The notes under the pieces: generated by a model
The model's input: only the letters and a program-made list of their open reading frames with translations
The model's database searches: none
Told to the model about the DNA's origin: nothing
Translations under genes and position numbers: made by a program
Part shown: in pieces, positions 8,909 to 18,399 of the stretch
Layout of the letters: each line of letters begins with the position of its first letter
How positions within the stretch are numbered: position 1 is the stretch's first letter
DNA from: CAVZAB01 sp963773155
Lineage (GTDB): Bacteria > Pseudomonadota > Alphaproteobacteria > Rhizobiales > Beijerinckiaceae
DNA length: 64,000 nucleotides
Assembly (NCBI GenBank): GCA_963773155.1
Contig: CAVZAB010000025.1
Coordinates: 186,001-250,000 of the forward strand
Reading direction: 5' to 3'

Positions 8909-10252
8909 TGTCAGTAGCAGATGATATGGCCGGTTTAGGTAGCGCACGATCTGTCCGGTAAATTCCAGATCCTTTGGAGGGTTTGGGATGCGCCGGACGG
9001 AAGCCCTTCAGGGTGTGCGGATGATTAAGTTTTTGGACATTTTGGGACGTTACGAGGCGGCGGAGTTTGGTCAGTTGGAAGCGAGCGAGCTGTTGGGGGT
9101 TGGCGAGCGGACGTTTCGGCGCTGGCGCAATCGTTTTGAGGTCGAAGGAGAGGCTGGCCTGTTGGACCGGCGGCTTGGCAAGGTCTCGGGCCGACGGGTT
9201 CCTTCGGCGCGAGAGGCCGAGGTTGAGGCGCTTTACCGCAGCCGCTACGCCGGCTTTACGGCCAAGCATTTCCACGAGCATCTGGTGAAGGATCATGGCT
9301 TCAACTGGGGCTACACGTGGACCAAGACCTATCTGCAGGACCGGGGCTTGCTGGCGAAAGCCACGCGGCGGGGCGCCCACCGGCGCAAGCGGCCGCGGCG
9401 CCCGATGCTGGGCATGATGCTGCATCAGGATGGGTCGCGCTTTGCGTGGCTTAAGAACCACCAGCCGCTCGATCTGATCGTCACGCTGGACGATGCGACG
9501 AGCACTATTCTTTCGGCCTTTCTGGTCGAGGAGGAAGGCACCGCTTCGACGTTCCGGGCCTTGGAAGAGGTTTTTGGCCACCATGGCCTGCCCTTGAGCC
9601 TCTATACGGACCGCGGCAGCCATTATTTTCATACACCGGAGGCCGGCGGCAAGGTCGATCGGACCCGTCCGACCCAGGTCGGACGCGCCCTCGAGCATCT
9701 GGGCATCGAACATATCGCGGCCTATTCGCCGCAGGCCCGAGGCCGTTCGGAACGCGTCTTCCAGACCCTGCAGGACCGCCTGACGAAGGAGCTGGCGCTC
9801 GCCGGGATCACCACGATCGAGGCCGCCAACGCCTTTATCCGGGACGTCCACATCGCCGCCCATAATGCGCGTTTCGCCGTCAAGGCCGAGCAGGAAGGCG
9901 TGGCTTTCGTCACGATCCCCGGCGTCAATCTCGCCGAGATCCTCTGCCTCCAGGAAGAGCGCCAGGTCGGCAACGACAATTGCGTCACCTTCAACCGGTT
10001 GAAATTGCAGATCCCCGAAAGCCCGCTGCGGCCGCATTTCGTCAAGGCCAGAGTCAAGATCCGTCAATACCACGACGGCACCTATGCGATCTTCCATGGG
10101 CCGCGATGCCTCGGACGATACGATCAACAGGGCGCCGTCGAGACACAGAAAAAGGTCGCTTAAGTCCGCTCAGCGATCAGAGGAGAACAAAGCCAGAAGC
10201 AGCGGACATATGATGTGCTACCAAATCCGGCCAAGTTAATTAGCTATCGACA
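8909..10252 (+). mobile_element. IS1202-type (ISNCY) insertion sequence
   Basis: This 1344-base element has one transposase gene. Its ends are imperfect inverted repeats of about 38 bases. The left end reads TGTCAGTAGC and, after a gap, GGCCGGTTTAGGTAGC (8909-8946). The right end read inward gives TGTCGATAGC and GGCCGGATTTGGTAGC (10252-10215). Both start with TGT. A 15-base direct repeat flanks it (8894-8908 and 10253-10267). The long duplication and TGT ends fit the IS1202 family, and from memory the 15-18 base class (ISTde1-like). It looks intact and potentially active. It lies between rplY and the MFS gene. Confidence 0.9.
8988..10163 (+). CDS. ISNCY/IS1202-family transposase (DDE)
   Basis: 391 residues, full length. 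An N-terminal helix-turn-helix (about residues 25-60: SELLGVGERTFRRWRNRFE) binds DNA. The catalytic core follows: HQDGSRFAWL (first Asp), LDLIVTLDDATS, the LYTDRGSHYFHTP block (second Asp), and RALEHLGIEHIAAYSPQARGRSERVF with the glutamate. A GGAGG ribosome site lies 8 bases before the ATG. The sequence closely resembles transposases annotated as ISNCY family. No frameshift is seen, which contrasts with several resident genes. Confidence 0.93.
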   Translation: MRRTEALQGVRMIKFLDILGRYEAAEFGQLEASELLGVGERTFRRWRNRFEVEGEAGLLDRRLGKVSGRRVPSAREAEVEALYRSRYAGFTAKHFHEHLVKDHGFNWGYTWTKTYLQDRGLLAKATRRGAHRRKRPRRPMLGMMLHQDGSRFAWLKNHQPLDLIVTLDDATSTILSAFLVEEEGTASTFRALEEVFGHHGLPLSLYTDRGSHYFHTPEAGGKVDRTRPTQVGRALEHLGIEHIAAYSPQARGRSERVFQTLQDRLTKELALAGITTIEAANAFIRDVHIAAHNARFAVKAEQEGVAFVTIPGVNLAEILCLQEERQVGNDNCVTFNRLKLQIPESPLRPHFVKARVKIRQYHDGTYAIFHGPRCLGRYDQQGAVETQKKVA

Positions 10253-10267
10253 ATCCTTTGTCGGAAT
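10253..10267. repeat. Target site duplication of the IS, right copy
   Basis: Exact second copy of the 15-base direct repeat ATCCTTTGTCGGAAT found at 8894-8908. A partial echo, TCGGAATCCTTT, follows at 10270-10281, so the target already held a short tandem repeat. Confidence 0.85.
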
Positions 10268-10422
10268 CCTTCGGAATCCTTTGGCGGGGCCCTCGTCGAG
10301 GGCGGCGGTCCGGCCTTGGCTGCCGGACCTCGAAATGCGAGCGCGGCGGCGCCAAGTGGCGCCGTCGCCCGATGCCGCGGCAACTCGCGGCGCGGGCCGG
10401 GCATGAATCGAGCGCATGCAAC

Positions 10423-11826
10423 TCAGATCGTGACTTTTCGTGCGACGGAATGGCCTGAGATCTCATAGCCAGCGTCTTGCGGCAGCTTGCGGTGCGAGAG
10501 AACGGAGAGCGCTGAAATCGACGCGACGAAGACGAAAGCGAGCGCGAAGTCCCGGGTCTCGAGGCCAGTGCCGCCATGGCGCCATTGCGCCAGTTCGAGG
10601 GCCATCGCTGCCAGGGCGACGCCGACTGATCCCGACAATTGCTGGACGACGCTCGAGAAGCTGGTGGCGCGGCTGATCCGGTCGGGCCCAATGTCGGCAT
10701 AGGCGATCGCATTGAGGCTGGTGAATTGCAGGGACCGGAAGAAGCCGCCGACAAACAGTATGACCAAGATGACGAGGTGGGGGGTACTCGGCTTGAATAG
10801 GGCGGTGCTGGCGAGGAAGCCGGCGCTGATCAAGGCATTGCCGACGAGCACCCGACGAAAGCCGAATTTTTTGAGAATTGGCGGCGCCGAGAATTTCAAC
10901 AGCATGGCGCCGGCCGCCGCGGCAAAGGTCAGCGAGCCGGACGCGAAGGGGGTCAATCCGAAGCCCAATTGCAGCATGAGCGGCAGCAGAAACGGCACGG
11001 CTCCGACGCCGGTGCGAAACAGAAAGCCACCGGCGACCGAGGTGCGAAAGGTTTGCACCTTGAGCAGGTTGAGATCGATGATCGGGTGCTCGGTCGTGCG
11101 GGCGTGGCGGACATAGAGGCCGAGCGCGATGAGGGCCAGACCAAGTAGCGCCGCAATCGCCCAATTGGGCAGAATATCGCGCCCGACGATTGTCAGGCCG
11201 AATATAAATGTCGCGAGACCAAAACCGGAAAGCAAGAAGCCTTTAGCGTCGAGCGGCGGCGAGGCTTCGGCTTTCGGGTCCGGCAGGTAGCGGGTTGCCA
11301 GGGCTACGGCAAGGAGACCAAACGGCAGGTTGATCCAGAAGATCCAGCGCCAATGAAAATAGGTCGTGATGAAACCGCCGACGATCGGTCCGACGATTGG
11401 GCCGATCAAGGCAGGAATGGTCAGAAACGACAAAGCCTGCATCAGATCGCTTTTGGGAATCGTGCGCAAAATGACAAGCCGGCCGACCGGCACCATCATG
11501 GCGCCGCCGACGCCTTGCACGGCACGGGCGGCGATGAAGCCAGCAAACGACCCGGTGAAGGCACAGAAGATCGAGCCGATCGTGAAGACGACGATCGCGA
11601 TCCGGAAGACCAGCCGCGCGCCGAAGCGGTCGGCGGCCCAGCCGCTGGCGGGAATGAAGATGGCGAGGGAGAGCAGATAGGCGGTGAAGGCGAGCTTGAG
11701 CAGGATGGCATCGACGCCGAGGTCGACCGCGATCGCCGGCAGTGAAGTGGCGATGACGGTGGAATCCATGTTCTCGATGAACAGGGCACTGGCAACGACG
11801 AGCGGTGTGAGAAAGGAAGCTTTCAT
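10423..11826 (-). CDS. MFS transporter, DHA2 (EmrB/QacA-type) drug exporter
   Basis: 467 residues from the ATG at 11826 (MKASFLTPLVVASALFIENM). The number and spacing of hydrophobic stretches suggest 13-14 membrane helices. The N-terminal ENMDSTVIATSLPAIA segment and the GWAADRFGARLVFR loop are signatures of the DHA2 proton-antiport family, and QGVGGAMMVPVGRL is the helix-5 antiporter motif. It probably exports a toxic organic compound; the substrate cannot be told. It is divergent from preT with about 230 bases between the starts, so it may be unrelated to the pyrimidine operon. Confidence 0.88.
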   Translation of the reverse strand: MKASFLTPLVVASALFIENMDSTVIATSLPAIAVDLGVDAILLKLAFTAYLLSLAIFIPASGWAADRFGARLVFRIAIVVFTIGSIFCAFTGSFAGFIAARAVQGVGGAMMVPVGRLVILRTIPKSDLMQALSFLTIPALIGPIVGPIVGGFITTYFHWRWIFWINLPFGLLAVALATRYLPDPKAEASPPLDAKGFLLSGFGLATFIFGLTIVGRDILPNWAIAALLGLALIALGLYVRHARTTEHPIIDLNLLKVQTFRTSVAGGFLFRTGVGAVPFLLPLMLQLGFGLTPFASGSLTFAAAAGAMLLKFSAPPILKKFGFRRVLVGNALISAGFLASTALFKPSTPHLVILVILFVGGFFRSLQFTSLNAIAYADIGPDRISRATSFSSVVQQLSGSVGVALAAMALELAQWRHGGTGLETRDFALAFVFVASISALSVLSHRKLPQDAGYEISGHSVARKVTI

Positions 11827-12058
11827 ATCGAGGCGCTCGGTCCGTTCGCGACGGCGCCCAAGGTCCCGGCTTAGCCAATGGAGCGGACTGCCAGCGCAGG
11901 GCGATCCTGGCCCGGTTGATCTAGCACCAAGGGGGCAGGGATCCAAGGCCTGCCGGCTGCTGTCCGCCGATCCTTGACAATCCCGACAACTCATGCGGGA
12001 CTTTGCGGCTTCGGCCAGGACCGACCGCTCGAGCCAGGTCTGGTGTGGGGGGAACCGG

Positions 12059-13471
12059 ATGAGCGGCAGAATTTTGAAGGGCGCCAAGCGACCGCAACGG
12101 AGCAAGGCAACCGCGCCGGCGGCGGTGCGCGCGCTGCGGGCTGGCCGGCTGAGGCCCGAGGTTTACGCCCGCAATTTCGCCGACCTTCACCCGGCGCTGA
12201 CTCATAACGAGGCCCTGGTCGAATCGGAACGCTGCTATTTCTGCTATGATGCGCCCTGCCAAAAAGCCTGCCCGACCGATATCGATATTCCGCTGTTCAT
12301 TCGTCAGATCGCGGCAGCCAATCCGCTGGGCGCGGCGACGACTATTCTGCGCGCCAACATTCTCGGAGGCATGTGTGCCCGCGTCTGCCCGACTGAAACG
12401 CTTTGCGAGGCGGCCTGCGTCCGCGAAACGGCCGAGGGCAAGCCCGTCAAGATCGGTCTCTTGCAGCGCCACGCGACCGACGCCATGATGGCCGAGCCCC
12501 GTCATCCGTTCCGCCGCGCCGCGCCGAGCGGCAAGAAGATCGCTGTCGTCGGCGCTGGGCCTGCCGGGCTATCCTGCGCGCATCGGCTGGCCGAACGCGG
12601 CCACGCGGTGACGCTCTTCGAAGCGCGCGAGAAGCTTGGCGGACTCAATGAGTACGGGATTGCCGCCTACAAAACGGTCGACGATTTTGCGCAGAGGGAA
12701 GTGAACTTCATTCTGTCGATCGGCGGCATCGAAGTGAAGACCGGCGCCGTGCTCGGCACTAGCCTCGATCTCGGCCAGGTCCGGCGCAGCTTCGATGCGG
12801 TGTTTCTCGGCATTGGGCTCGGCGACGTCAATCGCCTGCAATTGCGCGGCGAGACCAGTCTCAAGGGCGTGATGGACGCCGTCGATTTCATTGCGCGGTT
12901 GCGACAGGCCCGCGACCTGTCGAAGATTCCGGTCGGCCGCCGAGTCGTCGTGGTCGGCGGCGGCATGACCGCGATCGATGCTGCCGTTCAGGCGCGGCGG
13001 CTCGGCGCCGAGGAGGTGACGATTGTCTACCGGCGTGGCGAGGAAGCGATGAAGGCTAGCCTGTATGAGCGCGAACTTGCCCGCAATGACGGCATCGTCA
13101 TTCGGCACTGGGCGGCGCCGAAAGCGCTGCACGGATCGGATGGCCAGGTGCGCGCCATCAGTTTCAACCGCACTCGCGTCGTGCGCGGCGGGCTTAGCCT
13201 CACCGAGGAGAGCTTCCGGCTCGATTCCGACATGGTCCTCGCAGCGATCGGGCAGATCCTGGTCGACGACGGATTTGGCGGCGCCGAAATGGTCGCGCTG
13301 AAGGCGGGGCGGATTGTCGTGGATGGCGAGCGCCGGACCAGTCTGCCCGGCGTTTGGGCAGGCGGCGATTGTCTCTATGGCGGACGGGATCTGACGGTCA
13401 GTGCGGTCGAGGACGGTAAGCGGGCGGCGCTCTCGATCGACCGGACCCTGCAACGGATCAGGGCGGGGTAG
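12059..13471 (+). CDS. preT: NAD-dependent dihydropyrimidine dehydrogenase subunit PreT
   Basis: 470 residues. It is the flavin, NAD(H)-binding subunit that feeds electrons to PreA for reduction of uracil and thymine. The N-terminus has the cysteine cluster CYFCYDAPCQKACPTDID (from Cys59) and a second set, CARVCPTETLCEAAC, as in glutamate synthase beta-like proteins. The FAD-binding GAGPAGLS starts near residue 166 and the NAD-binding VVGGGMTAID near 298. I start at the ATG at 12059 (MSGRILKG), which follows a GGGGGGAA ribosome site; the frame is open upstream. preA follows after 11 bases. Confidence 0.94.
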   Translation: MSGRILKGAKRPQRSKATAPAAVRALRAGRLRPEVYARNFADLHPALTHNEALVESERCYFCYDAPCQKACPTDIDIPLFIRQIAAANPLGAATTILRANILGGMCARVCPTETLCEAACVRETAEGKPVKIGLLQRHATDAMMAEPRHPFRRAAPSGKKIAVVGAGPAGLSCAHRLAERGHAVTLFEAREKLGGLNEYGIAAYKTVDDFAQREVNFILSIGGIEVKTGAVLGTSLDLGQVRRSFDAVFLGIGLGDVNRLQLRGETSLKGVMDAVDFIARLRQARDLSKIPVGRRVVVVGGGMTAIDAAVQARRLGAEEVTIVYRRGEEAMKASLYERELARNDGIVIRHWAAPKALHGSDGQVRAISFNRTRVVRGGLSLTEESFRLDSDMVLAAIGQILVDDGFGGAEMVALKAGRIVVDGERRTSLPGVWAGGDCLYGGRDLTVSAVEDGKRAALSIDRTLQRIRAG

Positions 13472-13482
13472 AGGAGCGGCTG

Positions 13483-14787
13483 ATGGCTGATTTGCGCACG
13501 ACATTCCTGGGTATTCGCTCGCCCAACCCGTTCTGGCTCGCCTCGGCCCCGCCGACCGACCGTCAGGTCAATGTCGAGCGGGCGTTGCGGGCCGGCTGGG
13601 GTGGCGTTGTGTGGAAGACGCTCGGCGAAGACGGGCCACCGATTGTCAATGTCAACGGGCCGCGCTACGGGGCCTGGCACGGGCCGGACCGGCGGTTGAT
13701 GGGGTTTACCAATATCGAATTGATCACCGACCGGCCGCTGGAAATCAACTTGCAGGAAATTGCCATCGTCAAGCGCAATTGGCCGGATCGCGCAATTCTC
13801 GTGTCGCTGATGGTGCCGTGCGAAGAGGAGGCCTGGCGGGCAATATTGAGCCGGGTCGAGGCAACGGGCTGCGACGGCGTTGAGCTGAATTTCGGCTGCC
13901 CGCACGGCATGTCGGAGCGGGGCATGGGTTCGGCGGTCGGCCAGGTACCGGAATATATCGAAATGGTGACGCGCTGGTGCAAGGTCCACACGCGGATGCC
14001 AGTCATCGTCAAGTTAACGCCGAACATTACCGATATCCGCTTTCCCGCGCGGGCGGCCAAGCGCGGCGGTGGCGATGCAGTGTCGCTGATCAATACGGTC
14101 TCATCGATCATTTCGGTCGATCTCGATCAGATGTCGCCGGTCCCGCTGATCGACGGCAAGGGAACGCATGGCGGCTATTGCGGCCCGGCGGTCAAGCCGA
14201 TTGCTCTGCATATGGTCGCCGAAATCGCCCGCGATCAAGAAACGCAGGGCCTGCCCATCTCGGCGATCGGCGGCATTACAACCTGGCGGGACGCGGCGGA
14301 ATTCATCGCCATGGGGGCTGGCACGGTTCAGGTCTGCACCGCGGCAATGACCTATGGCTTCCGGATCATCGAAGAATTGACGACCGGACTGAGCGATTGG
14401 ATGGATGCCAATGCCTATCGCGGCACCGACGACTTCCAGGGGCGCGCTGTCGGCAATGTCAGGGATTGGCAGAATCTCAATCTCAATTACGTCGCCAAGG
14501 CCGTAATCGATCAGAATTTGTGCATCCAATGCGGCCGCTGCTATATCGCTTGCGAAGACACATCGCATCAGGCCATCACCGCGAGTGTTGCCGGGGTCCG
14601 GAAGTTTGTGGTCAAGGACGAGGAATGCGTCGGCTGCAATCTGTGCGTCGAAGTTTGTCCGGTCGCCAATTGCATCACTATGGTCGAAATGACCAAGGGC
14701 AAGGACCCGCGCACCGGGACGCAAATCGACCGCAACTTTGCAAGCTGGCTCACCCATCCGAACAATCCGATGGCAAAGGGCGGCTGA
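13483..14787 (+). CDS. preA: NAD-dependent dihydropyrimidine dehydrogenase subunit PreA
   Basis: 434 residues. It is the FMN catalytic subunit that reduces uracil/thymine to the dihydro form. The N-terminal TIM barrel resembles class I dihydroorotate dehydrogenase (NPFWLASAPPTD, ELNFGCPHGMSERGMG with the active-site loop, VKLTPNITDI). The C-terminal domain has two [4Fe-4S] motifs, CIQCGRC (from residue 347) and CVGCNLCVEVCP (from 382). AGGAG lies upstream of the ATG. It pairs with PreT; the downstream amidohydrolases carry the product on, so the operon direction is catabolic. Confidence 0.95.
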   Translation: MADLRTTFLGIRSPNPFWLASAPPTDRQVNVERALRAGWGGVVWKTLGEDGPPIVNVNGPRYGAWHGPDRRLMGFTNIELITDRPLEINLQEIAIVKRNWPDRAILVSLMVPCEEEAWRAILSRVEATGCDGVELNFGCPHGMSERGMGSAVGQVPEYIEMVTRWCKVHTRMPVIVKLTPNITDIRFPARAAKRGGGDAVSLINTVSSIISVDLDQMSPVPLIDGKGTHGGYCGPAVKPIALHMVAEIARDQETQGLPISAIGGITTWRDAAEFIAMGAGTVQVCTAAMTYGFRIIEELTTGLSDWMDANAYRGTDDFQGRAVGNVRDWQNLNLNYVAKAVIDQNLCIQCGRCYIACEDTSHQAITASVAGVRKFVVKDEECVGCNLCVEVCPVANCITMVEMTKGKDPRTGTQIDRNFASWLTHPNNPMAKGG

Positions 14788-14873
14788 ACGGGCAGCGGCC
14801 ATGCCGCGTGAATTGACCGGTCCGCGATATCCATACTAGCGTTTGGCCTGTTTCAGATACGGGGAGGCGAGCC

Positions 14874-16121
14874 ATGTCCGATCTGTCGAATGTCCGGGTC
14901 AACGGCGAGCGCTTGTGGGAAGCGCTGATGGCGATGGCCCAGATCGGCCCGACAAAGAAGGGCGGTTCGAAGCGGCTGACACTGACTGATCTCGACAAGG
15001 AAGCGCGCGGCCTGTTCATCGATTGGTGCCGGCAAGCAGGCTGCACGATCGCGATCGATGCAATGGGTAATGTCTTTGCGCGGCGGGCCGGAAGCGACGA
15101 TTCGCTGCCGCCTGTCATGATGGGTAGTCATCTCGACACGCAACCGACTGGCGGCAAGTTCGACGGTGTCCTCGGTGTGCTCGGCGCGCTCGAGGTGGTC
15201 CGTACGCTCAACGATTTGAAGATTACGACCCGCCATCCGATCGAAATCGCCAATTGGACCAACGAGGAGGGTTCGCGCTATGCCCCGGCCATGATTGCTT
15301 CGGGGGTTTTTGCCGGCGTCTACACCACCGAATTTGCCTATGCGCTGCGCGATGCAGAGGGCAAGAGCCTTGGCGAGGAATTGGCGCGGATTGGCTATCG
15401 GGGCAGCTTACCGGTCGGTGGCCGGCCGATCCACGCATTTTTCGAATTGCACATCGAACAGGGGCCGATCCTCGAGGATGCGAATCTCGACATCGGCGTC
15501 GTCACCCATGGTCAGGGCCAGCGCTGGTACGAGATCAAGCTTGTCGGGTTCGAAAGCCACGCCGGATCGACTCCGATGCCGCGCCGGCGGGATGCCTTAT
15601 TGGGGGCTGCCCGGATCGTCGAACTGGTCAACCGGATCGGCCTCAGCCACGCGCCGCTGGCGGTTTCGACGGTCGGCATGCTCAACACCTATCCGAATTC
15701 CCGCAATGTCATTCCCGGCGAGATTTTCATGACTTGCGAATTTCGCTACCCCGAAGATGACCGGCTGACGCAGATGGACGCGGCGCTGCGAGAGGGTGTC
15801 GAGACGATTTGCCGGGAAATCCGTCTCGACTGCGACCTCACGCAGGTCTTCTACTACGCGCCTGTCGCCTTCGACCCCACCTGTGTTGCGGCAGTGCGGC
15901 GAGCGGCCGACCATTATGGCTATTCGCATCGCGACATAGTGTCGGGAGCCGGGCACGACGCCTGCTATATCGCCAGGGTCGCACCGACCTCGATGATTTT
16001 CACCCCTTGCGTCGACGGCATCAGCCACAACGAGGCCGAGGCTATCAAGCCGGCTTGGGCCAGTGCTGGCGCCAATGTTCTCCTGCATGCTGTTTTGGAG
16101 AAGGCGGAAATCGTCGGCTGA
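14874..16121 (+). CDS. Zn-dependent M20-type amidohydrolase (beta-ureidopropionase / N-carbamoyl-amino-acid hydrolase)
   Basis: 415 residues. Metal-binding residues are seen in MGSHLDTQPTGGKFDGVLG (His and Asp) and ANWTNEEGSRY (Glu pair), with GQGQRWYEIKLVGFESHAGSTPM in the lid domain and GAGHDACYIARVAPTSMIF near the end. This is the AmaB/HyuC branch. Its place between PreTA and dihydropyrimidinase suggests hydrolysis of N-carbamoyl-beta-alanine (or the methyl analogue from thymine) to the beta-amino acid, CO2 and ammonia, the last step of reductive pyrimidine breakdown. The exact substrate is inferred from context. GGGGAGG lies upstream of the ATG. Confidence 0.9.
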   Translation: MSDLSNVRVNGERLWEALMAMAQIGPTKKGGSKRLTLTDLDKEARGLFIDWCRQAGCTIAIDAMGNVFARRAGSDDSLPPVMMGSHLDTQPTGGKFDGVLGVLGALEVVRTLNDLKITTRHPIEIANWTNEEGSRYAPAMIASGVFAGVYTTEFAYALRDAEGKSLGEELARIGYRGSLPVGGRPIHAFFELHIEQGPILEDANLDIGVVTHGQGQRWYEIKLVGFESHAGSTPMPRRRDALLGAARIVELVNRIGLSHAPLAVSTVGMLNTYPNSRNVIPGEIFMTCEFRYPEDDRLTQMDAALREGVETICREIRLDCDLTQVFYYAPVAFDPTCVAAVRRAADHYGYSHRDIVSGAGHDACYIARVAPTSMIFTPCVDGISHNEAEAIKPAWASAGANVLLHAVLEKAEIVG

Positions 16122-16146
16122 GCCGAATTTGCAAGGAGTTGCCAAT

Positions 16147-17574
16147 ATGTCAGCGGTTATCAAAGGCGGCACCGTCGTGTGCGCGGACAGGACGTACCGG
16201 TCGGATGTCCTGGTCGAGGGGGAAAAAATTGCGGCGATCGGCAGCAATCTGATCGGCACCAGGACGATCGATGCGCGCGGCTGCTACGTGATGCCGGGCG
16301 GGATCGATCCGCATACCCATCTCGAGATGCCCTTCATGGGAACGACATCGGCCGACGATTACGAGAGCGGGACCAGAGCGGCCTTGTCCGGCGGGACCAC
16401 GATGGTGGTCGATTTCTGCATTCCGGCCAACGGCCAGCCTTTACTGGAGGCCTGGGCCGATTGGGACCGGCGCTCAAAAAAGGCGTGCGCCGACTATTCT
16501 TATCACATGTGCATCACCTATTGGTCGGCGCAGGTGCGTGCCGACATGGCCGAAGTGGTCAAGCGCGGGGTCCCGACCTTCAAGCACTTCATGGCCTATA
16601 AGGGCGCGCTGATGGTCAATGACGACGAACTCTTCGCGTCCTTCCAGCGTTGCGCCGAATTGGGAGCGATGCCGCTGGTCCACGCCGAAAACGGCGATGT
16701 CGTCGCGGCCCTGCAGGCGAAATTGATGGCGCAGGGGATCACGGGTCCGGAAGGGCACGCCTTGTCGCGGCCACCGGAGGTCGAGGGCGAGGCGGCCAAC
16801 CGGGCGATCATGATTGCCGATCAGGCGGGGGTGCCGCTTTACATCGTCCACACTTCGTCGATTCCCGCGCACCAGGCGATCGCCCGGGCGCGGGCCCAGG
16901 GCCAACGCGTATTCGGCGAGCCGCTGATCCAGCATCTGGTGCTCGACGAGCGCGACTATTATCATCGCGACTGGGATCACGCGGCCCGTCGTGTGATGTC
17001 ACCGCCCTTCCGCGACCGTAAGCACCAGGAGGATTTGTGGAACGGTCTGCGGGCCGGATCCCTGCAGGTTGTTGCAACCGATCATTGCTCGTTTACGAGC
17101 GAACAGAAGCGGTTCGGACGCGACGATTTCACCAAAATACCGAATGGCACCGGCGGTCTCGAGGACCGGATGCCAGTGTTATGGACGCAAGGCGTCGGGC
17201 GCGGCCGGCTGACCATCAACGAATTCGTCGCGGTGACCTCGACGAATATTGCCCGGATTCTGAACATCTATCCGCGCAAGGGTGCAATCGAGGTCGGCTC
17301 GGACGCCGATCTTGTGGTTTGGGATCCGAAGGCGTCGAAAACGATCAGCGCCAAGACACAGGTTTCGGTGATCGACTACAATGTTTTCGAGGGCCAACGC
17401 GTCAAGGGACTGCCGCGGACCACTCTATCGCGCGGCGAGATCGTCTTCCACGAAGGCGAACTGACCACGAGGCCAGGTCACGGCCGTTTCGTCAAGCGCC
17501 AGCCCTTCCCCGCCCACGCCCAAGCGCTGGCCTTGGCGCGTAAGATCGGCACCGCGAAACCGGTTGCCCGCTAG
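16147..17574 (+). CDS. hydA: Dihydropyrimidinase
   Basis: 475 residues. It opens the dihydrouracil/dihydrothymine ring to the N-carbamoyl-beta-amino acid. The TIM-barrel amidohydrolase motifs are complete: GGIDPHTHLEMPFMG (metal-binding HTH), FKHFMAYKGALMVND with the lysine that is carboxylated to bridge the two zinc ions, PLVHAENGD, YIVHTSS, and VATDHCSF (Asp). AAGGAG lies 11 bases before the ATG at 16147. The next gene's ATG abuts its stop codon directly, so translation is probably coupled to the transporter. Confidence 0.94.
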   Translation: MSAVIKGGTVVCADRTYRSDVLVEGEKIAAIGSNLIGTRTIDARGCYVMPGGIDPHTHLEMPFMGTTSADDYESGTRAALSGGTTMVVDFCIPANGQPLLEAWADWDRRSKKACADYSYHMCITYWSAQVRADMAEVVKRGVPTFKHFMAYKGALMVNDDELFASFQRCAELGAMPLVHAENGDVVAALQAKLMAQGITGPEGHALSRPPEVEGEAANRAIMIADQAGVPLYIVHTSSIPAHQAIARARAQGQRVFGEPLIQHLVLDERDYYHRDWDHAARRVMSPPFRDRKHQEDLWNGLRAGSLQVVATDHCSFTSEQKRFGRDDFTKIPNGTGGLEDRMPVLWTQGVGRGRLTINEFVAVTSTNIARILNIYPRKGAIEVGSDADLVVWDPKASKTISAKTQVSVIDYNVFEGQRVKGLPRTTLSRGEIVFHEGELTTRPGHGRFVKRQPFPAHAQALALARKIGTAKPVAR

Positions 17575-18399
17575 ATGACGCTGGCGCTGCGGCCCGACGT
17601 AGTAACGCCGTTGCCGGCGCAACCGACGGTGATCGACATTGCCGATTTGACACTGACCTTTCAGACCGGCGATGGTCCGGTCGAAGCCCTATCGCATATC
17701 GACCTTGCGGTCAGGCGCGGCGAGTTCGTATCGCTGATTGGTCCGTCGGGTTGCGGCAAGACGACGCTGCTTAGGCTTATTGCAGATCTCGAGACGCCGT
17801 CGAGCGGGCGAATCGAGGTTAACGGGCTGAGCCCGCACGAAGCCCGCCGCGGACGCGCCTATGGCTATGTGTTTCAGGCCCCGGCTCTCTATCCTTGGCG
17901 CTCGATAGCCCGCAATGTCGCGCTGCCGCTCGAAGTCATGGGCTACAGCCGCAAGGAACGCGAGGCTCGGGTCGCCAACGGCCTGGCGCTGGTCAATCTG
18001 ACCGGCTTCGAGAGGAAATATCCCTGGCAATTGTCCGGCGGCATGCAGCAGCGCGCTTCGATCGCGCGGGCATTGTCGTTCGATCCGGATCTCCTGCTGA
18101 TGGACGAGCCGTTTGGGGCGCTCGACGAGATCGTCCGCGACAAGCTCAACGAGCAGCTTCTGCGTCTGTGGGACAAGACCAAGAAGACCGTCATATTCGT
18201 CACCCATTCAATTCCCGAGGCGGTATTCCTGTCGACCCGCATCGTCGTCATGTCGCCGCGACCCGGTCGGATCTTCGACATCATCCCCTGCGGGTTTCCG
18301 CTCGAGCGCACGCTCGAGATTCGCGAGACGCCGGAATTCATGACGATTGCCAATCGCGTGCGTCAGGGCTTGCGCGAGGGCCATTCCTATGTCGATTGA
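17575..18399 (+). CDS. ABC transporter ATP-binding protein (nitrate/taurine/NMT1 type)
   Basis: 274 residues. The motifs are complete: Walker A GPSGCGKTTLLRL, signature LSGGMQQRASIARAL, Walker B LLLMDEPFGALDE and the switch histidine in FVTHSIPEAV. It belongs to the TauB/SsuB/ThiZ group that powers importers with NMT1-like binding proteins. Its ATG follows the hydA stop with no gap, and its end overlaps the first permease by 11 bases. The operon context indicates import of a pyrimidine or related ring compound. Confidence 0.93.
   Translation: MTLALRPDVVTPLPAQPTVIDIADLTLTFQTGDGPVEALSHIDLAVRRGEFVSLIGPSGCGKTTLLRLIADLETPSSGRIEVNGLSPHEARRGRAYGYVFQAPALYPWRSIARNVALPLEVMGYSRKEREARVANGLALVNLTGFERKYPWQLSGGMQQRASIARALSFDPDLLLMDEPFGALDEIVRDKLNEQLLRLWDKTKKTVIFVTHSIPEAVFLSTRIVVMSPRPGRIFDIIPCGFPLERTLEIRETPEFMTIANRVRQGLREGHSYVD

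Noticed and set aside
7887..8924. 345-codon plus-strand frame opposite rplY
   Set aside because: Gly/Arg-rich shadow of the Ala/Pro-rich L25 tail with no recognisable motif.
8043..10127. 694-codon open frame that would extend rplY leftward-upstream through the insertion sequence
   Set aside because: Only the last 242 codons resemble L25. The rest is antisense to the transposase and crosses the IS boundary, so the openness is fortuitous.
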